Shown: piece after piece, positions 43,866 to 52,229 of the stretch
Layout of the letters: every line of letters begins with the position of its first letter
Position numbering within the stretch: the first letter of the stretch is position 1
Assembly: GCA_036570425.1 (NCBI GenBank)
Contig: DATCYF010000018.1
Location: 197,152 to 261,151 of the forward strand
Length of the DNA stretch: 64,000 bases
Source: Rhizorhapis sp036570425
Lineage (GTDB): Bacteria; Pseudomonadota; Alphaproteobacteria; Sphingomonadales; Sphingomonadaceae
Direction: 5' to 3'
Notes under the pieces: generated by a model
What the model saw: the letters and a program-made list of their open reading frames with translations, nothing else
The model's database searches: none
Told to the model about the DNA's origin: nothing
Position numbers and translations under genes: made by a program

Positions 43866-44950
43866 GCCGCGCGCGCCATCTGGCTCGCGAAATAGCGGCC
43901 CATCCGGTCCGGCGGCAGGATGGCGCTGGCCAATCCTTCCCGCGCTACTGATCCCGGCATTCCCCAAACAACGCTGCTTTCCGCATCCTGCGCCACAACC
44001 CAGCCCCCCGCTTCAACGATCCGCCTTGCGCCTGCCGTGCCGTCGCGGCCCATGCCGGTGAGCACTACCGCCACCGCACCCGCGCCAAAGACTTCGGCCA
44101 TGGACGCAAACATCGGATCAACCGCCGGAAGGCTTGCAAAAGGCTCCCGTCGGTTATCAAGCGCGATGCTTGTCCGGCCGCCCGAACGCCGCCTGCATGT
44201 CAGGTTCGCTTCGCCGGGAGCGATATAAATATGATTGGCGAGCAATATATCCGCTTCTTCAGCCACCTTGACGCGCATCGGCGTCATACGGCCAAGCTGC
44301 ATCGCAAAGTAGGGCATGAAGCTCGGCGGCAGATGCTGCGTAAGGAGTATGGGCACGCCCAGCCCTGCACCCATACCATCCAGAAGTTGCCCAAGCGCAT
44401 GAATACCCCCTGTTGATGCACCGATGCCAATGCAGGCAAGGGCGGTTCGACTTTCGATTTTGCGCAATGCTACGGGAGGCGCATCGCTGGGGGCGCTTTG
44501 CCAGCGCGCCTGCGTACCTAATTTCAACAGGCGTTCGATCAGCAGATCGGGAAACTGACCGCCAAAGACGCTGCGCCCGGGCTTTGCCATAATGTCGCTT
44601 GCACCCATTGCGAGGGCCTCGATTGCCGCAGCGCTGCCTTCATCGCAGTTGGACGACAGCATGATGATCTTCGCATTCCTGCCCTTGGTCAGGATAAGCG
44701 GCAATGCCGCAAGGCCGCTCTGGCCCGGCATTTCGATGTCCAGCATGATAACATCGACCTGATGACCCGACAGATAGGACACCGCGTCAGCGGCGTTGGA
44801 AAGCTTCTCGCATACTTCAAACCGTTCATCTTGCGTAACAATGCGCTCTAGCACGCTGCGTGCCACAACTGAGTCATCGACGATAAGCAGTCGTATCCGG
44901 CGACCGCGCGGAAACGCGTCAATTGGCAGATGTATGTCGGCAGGTGCCAT
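43862..44950 (-). CDS. cheB: Chemotaxis response regulator methylesterase CheB
   Basis: A 362-residue CheB with an N-terminal receiver (Asp71 in MLDIEMPG) and a C-terminal methylesterase with the triad Ser179 (GASTGG), His206 (TQHLPP) and Asp303 (GMGRDG). It demethylates or deamidates chemoreceptors. Coupled to cheR by GTGA. Confidence 0.95.
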   Translation of the reverse strand: MAPADIHLPIDAFPRGRRIRLLIVDDSVVARSVLERIVTQDERFEVCEKLSNAADAVSYLSGHQVDVIMLDIEMPGQSGLAALPLILTKGRNAKIIMLSSNCDEGSAAAIEALAMGASDIMAKPGRSVFGGQFPDLLIERLLKLGTQARWQSAPSDAPPVALRKIESRTALACIGIGASTGGIHALGQLLDGMGAGLGVPILLTQHLPPSFMPYFAMQLGRMTPMRVKVAEEADILLANHIYIAPGEANLTCRRRSGGRTSIALDNRREPFASLPAVDPMFASMAEVFGAGAVAVVLTGMGRDGTAGARRIVEAGGWVVAQDAESSVVWGMPGSVAREGLASAILPPDRMGRYFASQMARAA

Positions 44951-44962
44951 GCGCAGGTCCCT

Positions 44963-45328
44963 TCAGATCACGCCGACAATCTGCAGCTTGCTCTCCAATG
45001 TATCCCGATCAAAGGGTTTCATCACATATTCGTCGGCGCCAGCCTCGACCGCTGCCTTGATATGACCAAGTCCGTTTTCCGTGGTGCAGAAGATGATCTT
45101 GGGCCGTGCGTCCATTTCGCGCTGGCTCAGTGCCTCCAGAAATTCCATTCCGCTCATCACGGGCATGTTCCAGTCGAGCAGCACGACATCCGGGATCGCC
45201 GCCTCGCACTGCGTTAGCGCATCGCGACCATCGCATGCTTCGGAAACGGACATTTGGAGCGATTCCAGAATGTGCCGGGCGACCTTCCGGATCACTTTGG
45301 AATCATCTACCACTAGACAACTTTTCAT
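44963..45328 (-). CDS. cheY: CheY-type single-domain response regulator
   Basis: A 121-residue receiver. Acid pocket DD at 8-9, phospho-acceptor Asp52 in LLDWNMPVMSG, Thr82/83 and Lys104 (MKPFD). It begins MKSCLVVDDSKVIRK and resembles Caulobacter-type CheYs. ATG at 45328 was chosen; an upstream ATG adds 25 residues from another frame's space. It lies 12 bp before cheB. Confidence 0.92.
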   Translation of the reverse strand: MKSCLVVDDSKVIRKVARHILESLQMSVSEACDGRDALTQCEAAIPDVVLLDWNMPVMSGMEFLEALSQREMDARPKIIFCTTENGLGHIKAAVEAGADEYVMKPFDRDTLESKLQIVGVI

Positions 45329-45399
45329 CAAACGGACCTTTTTACCGGTGTTGGACCATGATCTAGGCCATGTAGGTAAGGGAATGGTAAACGGGCCAC

Positions 45400-45834
45400 T
45401 CAAGCCGCCAGCGGCTGCCCATGATCAATGAAGCTGACAAGCGTGATGAGCAAATGCGGTCCTTGCTCATTTTCGACCATCTGCTGAGCGAATGGCCTCC
45501 AGGCCGGATCAAGTTGTCCACGCAACGCCAGTTCGCCACCCGGCACAGGAGCAATATCGCTCACGGAATCAACGATCATGCCATAGCTATGCCCGGCGAT
45601 ATTGGTAATGATGGCATAGGAGTCAGGCTGTGCCTCCGCATGCCTGCCCTGAACCAGCGCCGCTGTATCTATGATGGTGAGCACCCGGCTGCGCAACGCG
45701 GACAGCCCGGCCACGTGGGGGGGCACCCCCGGCACGGGCGAGATGTCAGTCAGCTTGACAACCGCCTCGATCTCTTCGGTCCGCACCGCCACATCAGCGC
45801 CGCCGATCCGCGCAAACAGGTAGAGTTGGCTCAT
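45400..45834 (-). CDS. cheW: Chemotaxis adaptor CheW
   Basis: A 144-residue CheW-like domain (LFARIGGADVAVRTEEIEAV, then VAGLSALRSRVLTIIDTAAL and YGMIVDSVSDI). It links receptors to CheA. ATG overlaps the cheA stop by one base (TGATG). Confidence 0.9.
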   Translation of the reverse strand: MSQLYLFARIGGADVAVRTEEIEAVVKLTDISPVPGVPPHVAGLSALRSRVLTIIDTAALVQGRHAEAQPDSYAIITNIAGHSYGMIVDSVSDIAPVPGGELALRGQLDPAWRPFAQQMVENEQGPHLLITLVSFIDHGQPLAA

Positions 45835-48206
45835 CAGGCAGCCCTTTCCGATTTGACCGCTTCGATAGCGGCGATCAAGGCGTCGCGGTCATAGCGATAA
45901 ATCGATCGATCCTCCGGCCCCATCGGCCGTTGCGCATTACGCAAGCGCACGACGGGCCGGTTGGTTACGCCCTCCACCGCGCTGGATTGGGCAAGGCACA
46001 GGATGATGTCTGCTTCTTCGGGGTCCGCTTCGTCCGTCGTGACGACGTCATAGCCAGCCTGCCGGATAAGCGGCGCCAGTATCTCGCGCATCCAGGGATC
46101 GTCCTTATCCGCCAGCAAGCAACGAAGGGGACGAATATTGCTTACAGGATCAGGCACCGACGCAAACAGCGCGAAGGCATCGATCACTTCATATTGCCGT
46201 CCCTCGATCAGGGTCACGCCCGCCACAATACCGCTGCGGCAACTCAGGTCAGGCGTTGGAGGCATTTGAACGATATCGACGATGCTTCCCACTGGATAGC
46301 ATAGCTCACGTTCCCCATCCCGCAGACGCAAGGTGGTAACGGGGCCGCTCCCCGCATTTTCCAGACCATGAACAACTGGCAGGACCCGGCCATCGATGCG
46401 TACGAACCAGCGACCGCCGGAATGACCGAAATGCGCGATATCGATATCCTCGACCCGCTCGATCAGGGACAGGCGGAACAGCCGCTCCTCGCCCGACCGT
46501 TCGATAAACATCAGCGCGCTCACAAGCTCAATCGCCTCTTCCTGCTTGCGGCCACCATGCTCCTGCTCGTCTATCTCTTCCGCCATCAAGGGCAGCATCG
46601 CCGCCTTCGCCAGTCCGCTTGCGTCCAATAGCAGCATCGGTTGGCCGTTGTCCGGCAGGGTCATGCCGGCATAAAGGCCCGACGCCATGATCAACGGGGA
46701 AGCTGGGCGGATGACCAGTTCCTCGTGATTGTCGACGGCATGCACGCCCAAGGCAAATGGCGTGCCGGAGGTGGAACGGATGACCACGATGGTCCTCTTG
46801 CCGCCCTCCTTCATAGGCTCCAGGCCAAGCACATCCTCCAGGTCAATCATGGAATGCCGCAGGTTGCGAATAGTGGCGATCCGCGCCCCGCCTACGCCGG
46901 AAATGCGCAGCGTCTGATTGTTATCATGCAGAATTTCCACCACCGCCGCGCGAGGGATGGCGAAATGCTGCCCCCCCGCACGAATGATCAGGCCAGGAAT
47001 GATGGTGAGGGTCAGCGGCACCCGCAATATGATGCTCAGCCCTCGCCCAGGCCGATTGTCGAGTGAGATGAGTCCGCCAATTCTTTCAATATTCGACTGG
47101 ACCACGTCCATTCCAACCCCCCGGCCGGAAACCGACGTGATCTGCCGCGCGGTGGAAAGACCCGGCGCGAATATCAGGTTCAACCGACCTTCCTCGGTCA
47201 GCGCCGCCGCTTTTTCCTTGGTGATGATCTTAGCGGAAATCGCCTTTTCCACCAGCCGGTCCGTATCGATGCCGCGGCCATCGTCCGTGATCTCGATCAC
47301 GATCTGATTGCCGGATTGGCGCGCCGCGACACGCAGATAACCGATGTCCGGCTTTCCCGCGGCCAGCCGCTCGGCCGGCGCTTCAATACCGTGATCGATC
47401 GCGTTACGCACGATATGGGTGAGCGGATCGACAACCATCTCCACCATCTCGCGGTCCATTTCGACCTCGCCGCCTTCCAGCGTCAAATTGATCTTCTTGC
47501 CCATTTCCCGGCCAACATCCCGCACCAGGCGAGGGATGGCCATGAACAACCGGTCGATGCGCTGCATGCGGGTCTTGCTGATCGAATCGCGCATGTCGGC
47601 GACGCAGTTGGAAAGACGTTCGAACGTGCTCTCCAGTTCTGGATCGGGAAAGCGCTCTCGCAATTTGCGCGACAATTCATTGCGGGCCAGCACCATGTCC
47701 GACACGCCGTTCATGAGCTGATCGATCAGGCTGAGCGGCAGGCGAATGCTGCGTAACACGGGCGCAGCGCGCCTGATATCGGAACCGGGAGCGGCAGCCA
47801 GGATTGCCGTCTCATCCGTACCGCCATCCACGGCCACCTCACACTGGGACAGTGCCTCAATCAATATATCGTCGTTGAGCGAAGACAGCGGAGCACCAGA
47901 TGCAACGGCCTGGCAAAGCTCTCCGATGCGGTCCATGATCGCCAGTACGGCGCTGACTGTGGCTGGATCGGGCATACGGTTGCCGGCCCGGATTTCCGAA
48001 AGCACATCTTCCGCCGCATGGCTCAGTTTTTCAAAGCGCGGCAGGCTGAGGAAACCACAACTGCCCTTGACCGTATGAAAGAACCGGAAAATGGCGTCCA
48101 GCCGTTCGCGATCCATCGGGTCGGCTTCCCACGCCACGACCTCTCCGGCCAGAGCGTCCAATGTTTCCTGTGTTTCGGAAATGAATTCCGCGAGTAACTC
48201 GTCCAT
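45834..48206 (-). CDS. cheA: Chemotaxis histidine kinase CheA with a C-terminal pseudo-receiver
   Basis: A 790-residue CheA. HPt domain with His44 (FFHTVKGSCGFL), no CheY-binding P2, a dimerisation domain (about 155-220), and an ATPase domain with HIVRNAIDHGIE, ITDDGRGID and GRGVGMDVV. A CheW-like domain follows, then a second CheW-like region (about 560-680). The last 100 residues resemble a receiver (CLLADKDDPW) but the phospho-acceptor Asp is missing (ADIILCLAQ). Kinase residues are intact. It lies 106 bp after chpT. Confidence 0.93.
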   Translation of the reverse strand: MDELLAEFISETQETLDALAGEVVAWEADPMDRERLDAIFRFFHTVKGSCGFLSLPRFEKLSHAAEDVLSEIRAGNRMPDPATVSAVLAIMDRIGELCQAVASGAPLSSLNDDILIEALSQCEVAVDGGTDETAILAAAPGSDIRRAAPVLRSIRLPLSLIDQLMNGVSDMVLARNELSRKLRERFPDPELESTFERLSNCVADMRDSISKTRMQRIDRLFMAIPRLVRDVGREMGKKINLTLEGGEVEMDREMVEMVVDPLTHIVRNAIDHGIEAPAERLAAGKPDIGYLRVAARQSGNQIVIEITDDGRGIDTDRLVEKAISAKIITKEKAAALTEEGRLNLIFAPGLSTARQITSVSGRGVGMDVVQSNIERIGGLISLDNRPGRGLSIILRVPLTLTIIPGLIIRAGGQHFAIPRAAVVEILHDNNQTLRISGVGGARIATIRNLRHSMIDLEDVLGLEPMKEGGKRTIVVIRSTSGTPFALGVHAVDNHEELVIRPASPLIMASGLYAGMTLPDNGQPMLLLDASGLAKAAMLPLMAEEIDEQEHGGRKQEEAIELVSALMFIERSGEERLFRLSLIERVEDIDIAHFGHSGGRWFVRIDGRVLPVVHGLENAGSGPVTTLRLRDGERELCYPVGSIVDIVQMPPTPDLSCRSGIVAGVTLIEGRQYEVIDAFALFASVPDPVSNIRPLRCLLADKDDPWMREILAPLIRQAGYDVVTTDEADPEEADIILCLAQSSAVEGVTNRPVVRLRNAQRPMGPEDRSIYRYDRDALIAAIEAVKSERAA

Positions 48207-48312
48207 AGGTCCTGTCCGCCGTCGACTTCAACGGACAGCATCGCGGATGTTGGTTAAAGCCGCGTTAAAGAGGAACTGGTGGCATCAGGCATGGGCGCTT
48301 GCTGACGCCATA

Positions 48313-48957
48313 TCATTCCTGCGGAATGCTGGCTCCGAACAGCAGGACAGAATCGGCGGGATCGGATAGCATGATCTGCCCACCCGCATCGACGACGAGC
48401 TTGCGTACCATCCAGGCAGCCGCCGCCCGCGGCGTAAGGGCGGATTCGTCGCACTCGCCCGTCAATGCGGCGCGCAATTCATTATCCAGCACTATTCGGG
48501 GCCCCTCCGCCCGGACCACGATTTCCGTGCAGTTCTCCCGCTTTTCAGCACCGATATCGAGTTGTCCTCCCCGCACCAGCGCCTCCCCGGCAACAAGTGA
48601 GAGGTTCAGCAATATCTTGGCAGCGCGTTTGGAAAAACTTTCCTCCGCAATCAGCCAGCCGACCTTGACACGGCCCGTCGAAGCAAAAATGCCCTCAATG
48701 GCGACCTTCGCCTCATTGGCGGGGACCAGCTCCCCAAAGCCGCCCGCCGAACCGAAGGCCAAGCGAAAATATTTCAGTTTATTCGCGGACGTCCGCGCAC
48801 TTTCCGACAGCAATTCCAGGCAACGAGCCCGCATTTCCGGATCGTTCTCATCCGCCAGCAGCTCCAGGCCGTTGTTCAGCGCACCAATGGGGCTCAGCAA
48901 ATCATGGCACAGCCGGGAACAAAGCAGGGCGGCGAAGTCGATACTCTCTACAGTCAT
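48313..48957 (-). CDS. chpT: Histidine phosphotransferase ChpT
   Basis: A 214-residue protein with the ChpT signature SRLCHDLLSPIGALNNGLELL (phospho-His18) and a degenerate ATPase-like C-terminal domain. In Caulobacter ChpT relays phosphate from CckA to CtrA and CpdR. Here it is directly upstream of cheA on the same strand, so it may be transcribed with the chemotaxis genes. Confidence 0.9.
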   Translation of the reverse strand: MTVESIDFAALLCSRLCHDLLSPIGALNNGLELLADENDPEMRARCLELLSESARTSANKLKYFRLAFGSAGGFGELVPANEAKVAIEGIFASTGRVKVGWLIAEESFSKRAAKILLNLSLVAGEALVRGGQLDIGAEKRENCTEIVVRAEGPRIVLDNELRAALTGECDESALTPRAAAAWMVRKLVVDAGGQIMLSDPADSVLLFGASIPQE

Positions 48958-49026
48958 TCATCCTCCATCCTGTGCCGGAATTTGCATGTTTTCAGCCCAG
49001 AGCCTCTAATGCAGAACCCTGACTCG

Positions 49027-49449
49027 CTATGCAAGCTCGACATCTCCGCAAATCTCCATCGTCTCAGCTCGAAACCGGCCATGCAGCGGCCCCTTTGCGA
49101 CCGCCCGCCACAGACGCGCCTGCGCATCGGCAACGATCAACCATAGCGATCCGTCAGGCGCCGCACATTCTGCATCAATGGATGAAGGAACGGCTTTTCC
49201 TGACGGATGGGAATGGTAATGGCCGACGACCCGCGAGCCACCGTTTCTTGCCGTCCTGTGGGCATCCAGCAAAACCGCTGGGTCGAGTTCGAAATGGCAG
49301 GCTGGCTCGGGCGCCACATTGGCCGCAAAGCGCACATCGCATATCCGCGCTGCTTCGCCCAGCAGCAGTCCGCACCTCTCCGCTCCGCTGTCTTTGGCTG
49401 CGTCAGCCAGAATCCGGTTCAGCAACGCCCTTGATATGCTTATGGTCAT
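49027..49449 (-). CDS. JAMM/Mov34 metalloprotease-like protein
   Basis: A 140-residue MPN domain with a complete JAMM motif: Glu32 (LLLGE), His79-Ser-His81-Pro, and Ser89-x-x-Asp92. Free-standing bacterial JAMM proteins of this kind (RadC/CysO-protease-like) cleave isopeptide or ubiquitin-like bonds, but no ubiquitin-like partner is nearby. Its start overlaps that of rluD on the opposite strand by about 8 bp. Confidence 0.85.
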   Translation of the reverse strand: MTISISRALLNRILADAAKDSGAERCGLLLGEAARICDVRFAANVAPEPACHFELDPAVLLDAHRTARNGGSRVVGHYHSHPSGKAVPSSIDAECAAPDGSLWLIVADAQARLWRAVAKGPLHGRFRAETMEICGDVELA

Positions 49450-50422
49450 TTCTATATCTTATGACGTGAATTCGGGGGCTTCCAGCATCAACACCATCAT
49501 CTCTGAAGATTGCGACGGCATGCGGCTTGACCGCGCGCTCGCGATGCTGATGCCTGATCTGTCGCGGGAACGGCTGAAGGCCCTGATACTCGACGGAAAA
49601 GTGATCCGGCAGGGGACTACTGCCATTGCCGCGCCTTCCTACAAGGTGAGTGAAGGCGAACAATTTAAAATCACGGTCCCGCCGCCCATCGAAGCGCAGG
49701 CAGCGCCACAGGATATTCCGCTCACCATAGCCTATGAGGACGAGCATCTGATCGTCGTCGACAAGCCTGCGGGTCTTGTGGTCCATCCCGCGGCTGGCAA
49801 TCCCGACGGGACGCTGGTGAACGCGCTTCTGCACCATTGCCAGGGGCAGCTCTCCGGCATTGGCGGCGTGGCTCGTCCCGGCATAGTCCACCGAATCGAC
49901 AAGGACACATCGGGCCTGCTCGTCGTCGCCAAAACAGACAAGGCGCATGAGGGTTTGGCCACTCAGTTTGCCGCTCACAGCATAGATCGGCGCTATTATG
50001 CCATTGTAAGCGGCCGCCCCTCTCCCCTCAGCGGCTCCGTCAATGCCTGGATCGGTCGATCTTCGCATGATCGCAAGAAAATGGCTGCCCAGCATGAGGG
50101 CCGCGGAAAGCACGCGATCACGCATTATGAGGTGCGTGAAATTCTGAACGATGCAGCGCTGATCGAATGTCGGCTGGAGACAGGCCGCACGCATCAGGTG
50201 CGTGTCCACATGGCGCATATCGGCCATGCCCTGCTGGGTGATCCGGCCTATGGACGCGCTCGCAAGACGCACCGGCCATTATTGGAAAAGCTGGGTTTCC
50301 AGCGGCAGGCATTGCATGCGGCGCGGCTCGGCTTTATTCATCCGGTGAATAGCGTTGCTATGGCGTTCACAAGCGAAATTCCTGCTGACATGCAGGAACT
50401 GTTAAGGCACCTTCGCGTATAA
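49442..50422 (+). CDS. rluD: 23S rRNA pseudouridine synthase RluD
   Basis: About 326 residues: an S4 domain (RLDRALAMLMPDLSRERLKALILDGKV) and a RluA-type catalytic domain with PGIVHRIDKDTSGLLVVAK containing the catalytic Asp, and ETGRTHQVRVHM. It isomerises uridines in helix 69. Start is uncertain: ATG 49442 (used), ATG 49436 or GTG 49466; the latter would avoid overlap with the divergent JAMM gene. rpoH lies 66 bp downstream. Confidence 0.9.
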   Translation: MVISISYDVNSGASSINTIISEDCDGMRLDRALAMLMPDLSRERLKALILDGKVIRQGTTAIAAPSYKVSEGEQFKITVPPPIEAQAAPQDIPLTIAYEDEHLIVVDKPAGLVVHPAAGNPDGTLVNALLHHCQGQLSGIGGVARPGIVHRIDKDTSGLLVVAKTDKAHEGLATQFAAHSIDRRYYAIVSGRPSPLSGSVNAWIGRSSHDRKKMAAQHEGRGKHAITHYEVREILNDAALIECRLETGRTHQVRVHMAHIGHALLGDPAYGRARKTHRPLLEKLGFQRQALHAARLGFIHPVNSVAMAFTSEIPADMQELLRHLRV

Positions 50423-50488
50423 ATATGTACACGTAGAAGTGCCCAAAAGAACAAGAACCAGGCACAAGGGAAAGTGAGATAATCTATC

Positions 50489-51394
50489 ATGGCCAGTGGA
50501 ACCAATGTCCCAGCGACAATTCCCGCGCTTGGCGGTGATGCAAGCCTGAACCGCTATCTGGCGGAGATTCGGAAATTTCCGATACTAACGCCAGAGCAGG
50601 AATATATGCTCGCAAAGCGTTATGCCGAACATGAAGACCCGGAAGCTGCCGCGCAGCTCGTTACGTCGCACCTGCGTCTCGTGGCCAAGATCGCCATGGG
50701 CTATCGCGGTTACGGCCTGCCGGTCAGCGAACTGATCTCCGAAGGCAATATCGGCCTGATGCAGGGTGTGAAGAAGTTCGAGCCCGATCGCGGCTTCCGC
50801 CTCGCGACTTACGCAATGTGGTGGATTCGTGCCTCTATTCAGGAATTCATCCTGCGGAGCTGGAGCCTTGTAAAAATGGGCACCACGGCCGCGCAGAAGA
50901 AGCTGTTCTTCAACCTGCGCCGGATGAAGAACAATCTCGAAGCGTTCGAGGATGGCGATCTGCGTCCCGAAGACGTCCAGAAAATCGCTACTGATCTCGG
51001 CGTATCGGAGCATGATGTCGTCAGCATGAATCGCCGCATGGCGATGGGTGGCGACACTTCGCTCAACGTCCCGATGCGGGAGGATGGCGAGGGGCAGTGG
51101 CAGGATTGGCTATCCGATGAAGGCCCGCTGCAGGACGAACGGGTCGCCGACGCCCAGGAGGCCGGGGTGCGCCACGGCATGCTGGTGGAGGCCATGGCCG
51201 ACCTTAACGAACGCGAAAAGCATATTCTGGCCGAACGCCGCCTGGCGGAAGATCCCAAAACCCTGGAAGAATTGAGCCAGGTCTATGGCGTCAGCCGCGA
51301 ACGCGTGCGCCAGATCGAGGTTCGCGCTTTCGAAAAGCTGCAACGTGCAATGATGCGGCTCGCTGGCGACAAGAAGCTGCTTCCGGCAATGTAA
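50489..51394 (+). CDS. rpoH: RNA polymerase heat-shock sigma factor RpoH
   Basis: A 301-residue sigma-32. The RpoH box is GTTAAQKKLFFNLRRMK; region 2 shows LRLVAKIAMGYRGYGLP and FEPDRGFRLATYAMWWIRASIQE; region 4 shows LEELSQVYGVSRERVRQIE. It directs transcription of heat-shock genes such as clpP in this window. A strong intrinsic terminator follows. Confidence 0.96.
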   Translation: MASGTNVPATIPALGGDASLNRYLAEIRKFPILTPEQEYMLAKRYAEHEDPEAAAQLVTSHLRLVAKIAMGYRGYGLPVSELISEGNIGLMQGVKKFEPDRGFRLATYAMWWIRASIQEFILRSWSLVKMGTTAAQKKLFFNLRRMKNNLEAFEDGDLRPEDVQKIATDLGVSEHDVVSMNRRMAMGGDTSLNVPMREDGEGQWQDWLSDEGPLQDERVADAQEAGVRHGMLVEAMADLNEREKHILAERRLAEDPKTLEELSQVYGVSRERVRQIEVRAFEKLQRAMMRLAGDKKLLPAM

Positions 51395-51402
51395 ATCCAA
51401 CA

Positions 51403-51429
51403 AGCCCCTCCCGTTGCGGAGGGGCTTTC
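51403..51429 (+). terminator. Intrinsic terminator of rpoH
   Basis: AGCCCCTCC (51403-51411), loop of 6 nt, GGAGGGGCT (51418-51426), then TTC. Nine perfect base pairs 9 bp after the rpoH stop. Confidence 0.88.
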
Positions 51430-51474
51430 ATTTGGCAGGATGACGCGCAGGAAACTCCGCGCTAATCATCACGC

Positions 51475-52164
51475 ATGGCAAACAAACACCGTTCACGCAC
51501 GCGCCGCGTTTTCCTGTTCACCGGCAAAATCCTTCTCTATTTCATTCTCTTCTCAGTGCTTTGGGTGCTGCTGTACCGCTTCCTGCCGCCGCCAGTCACG
51601 GCGACCATGATCCTGGACGGAAACGGCATAACCAAGGATTGGGTATCGCTGGACCAAATCGATCCTGACATGCCCCGCGCCGCCATTGGAGCGGAGGACA
51701 GTCGATTTTGCAGTCATCACGGGTTCGATGCAGACGCCATTGAAAACGCCTTCATCCGCAATATGCGCGGCGGGAAGATTCGCGGCGGATCAACGATCAG
51801 CCAGCAAACAGCCAAAAACGCCTTTTTGTGGCAGAATGGAGGGTTCTTCCGCAAAGGCCTGGAGGCATGGTTCACGATCCTTATCGAGAACCTCTGGGGC
51901 AAGAAGCGCATCATGGAGGTGTATCTGAACGTCGCGGAAACCGGCATTGGCACTTACGGCGTGGAAGCAGGCGCCATCCGCTACTTCAATCATGGGGCCT
52001 CTCACCTCACCCGCACAGAGGCGGCCCGGATCGCCGCTGTCCTTCCCCTTCCCAAGAAGCGGGCTGCAATCGCCCCCAGCGGATTCACCAGGCGTTATGG
52101 CAACAGCATCGCCCGCCGCATCGGCGTCGTGCAACGCGACGGATTGGATGCCTGCTTGAAGTGA
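51475..52164 (+). CDS. mtgA: Monofunctional biosynthetic peptidoglycan transglycosylase
   Basis: A 229-residue GT51 enzyme with one N-terminal membrane anchor (about 14-34). Catalytic Glu in IGAEDSRFCSHHGFD, then GGSTISQQTAKNAFLW and KKRIMEVYLNVAETG. It polymerises lipid II into glycan strands without transpeptidase activity. Confidence 0.94.
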   Translation: MANKHRSRTRRVFLFTGKILLYFILFSVLWVLLYRFLPPPVTATMILDGNGITKDWVSLDQIDPDMPRAAIGAEDSRFCSHHGFDADAIENAFIRNMRGGKIRGGSTISQQTAKNAFLWQNGGFFRKGLEAWFTILIENLWGKKRIMEVYLNVAETGIGTYGVEAGAIRYFNHGASHLTRTEAARIAAVLPLPKKRAAIAPSGFTRRYGNSIARRIGVVQRDGLDACLK

Positions 52165-52179
52165 GATGCGCATAAGAAA

Positions 52180-52205
52180 TGGCCCGCCTCGATTGAAGCG
52201 GGCCA
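52180..52205 (-). terminator. Hairpin terminator between mtgA and clpX
   Basis: TGGCCCGC (52180-52187) and GCGGGCCA (52198-52205): eight perfect pairs with a 10-nt loop. On the minus strand it is followed by TTTCTTAT, so it is best placed to end clpX, and may act in both directions. Confidence 0.6.
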
Positions 52206-52229
52206 CTAAACCGGTTCAAATTATGTCGG

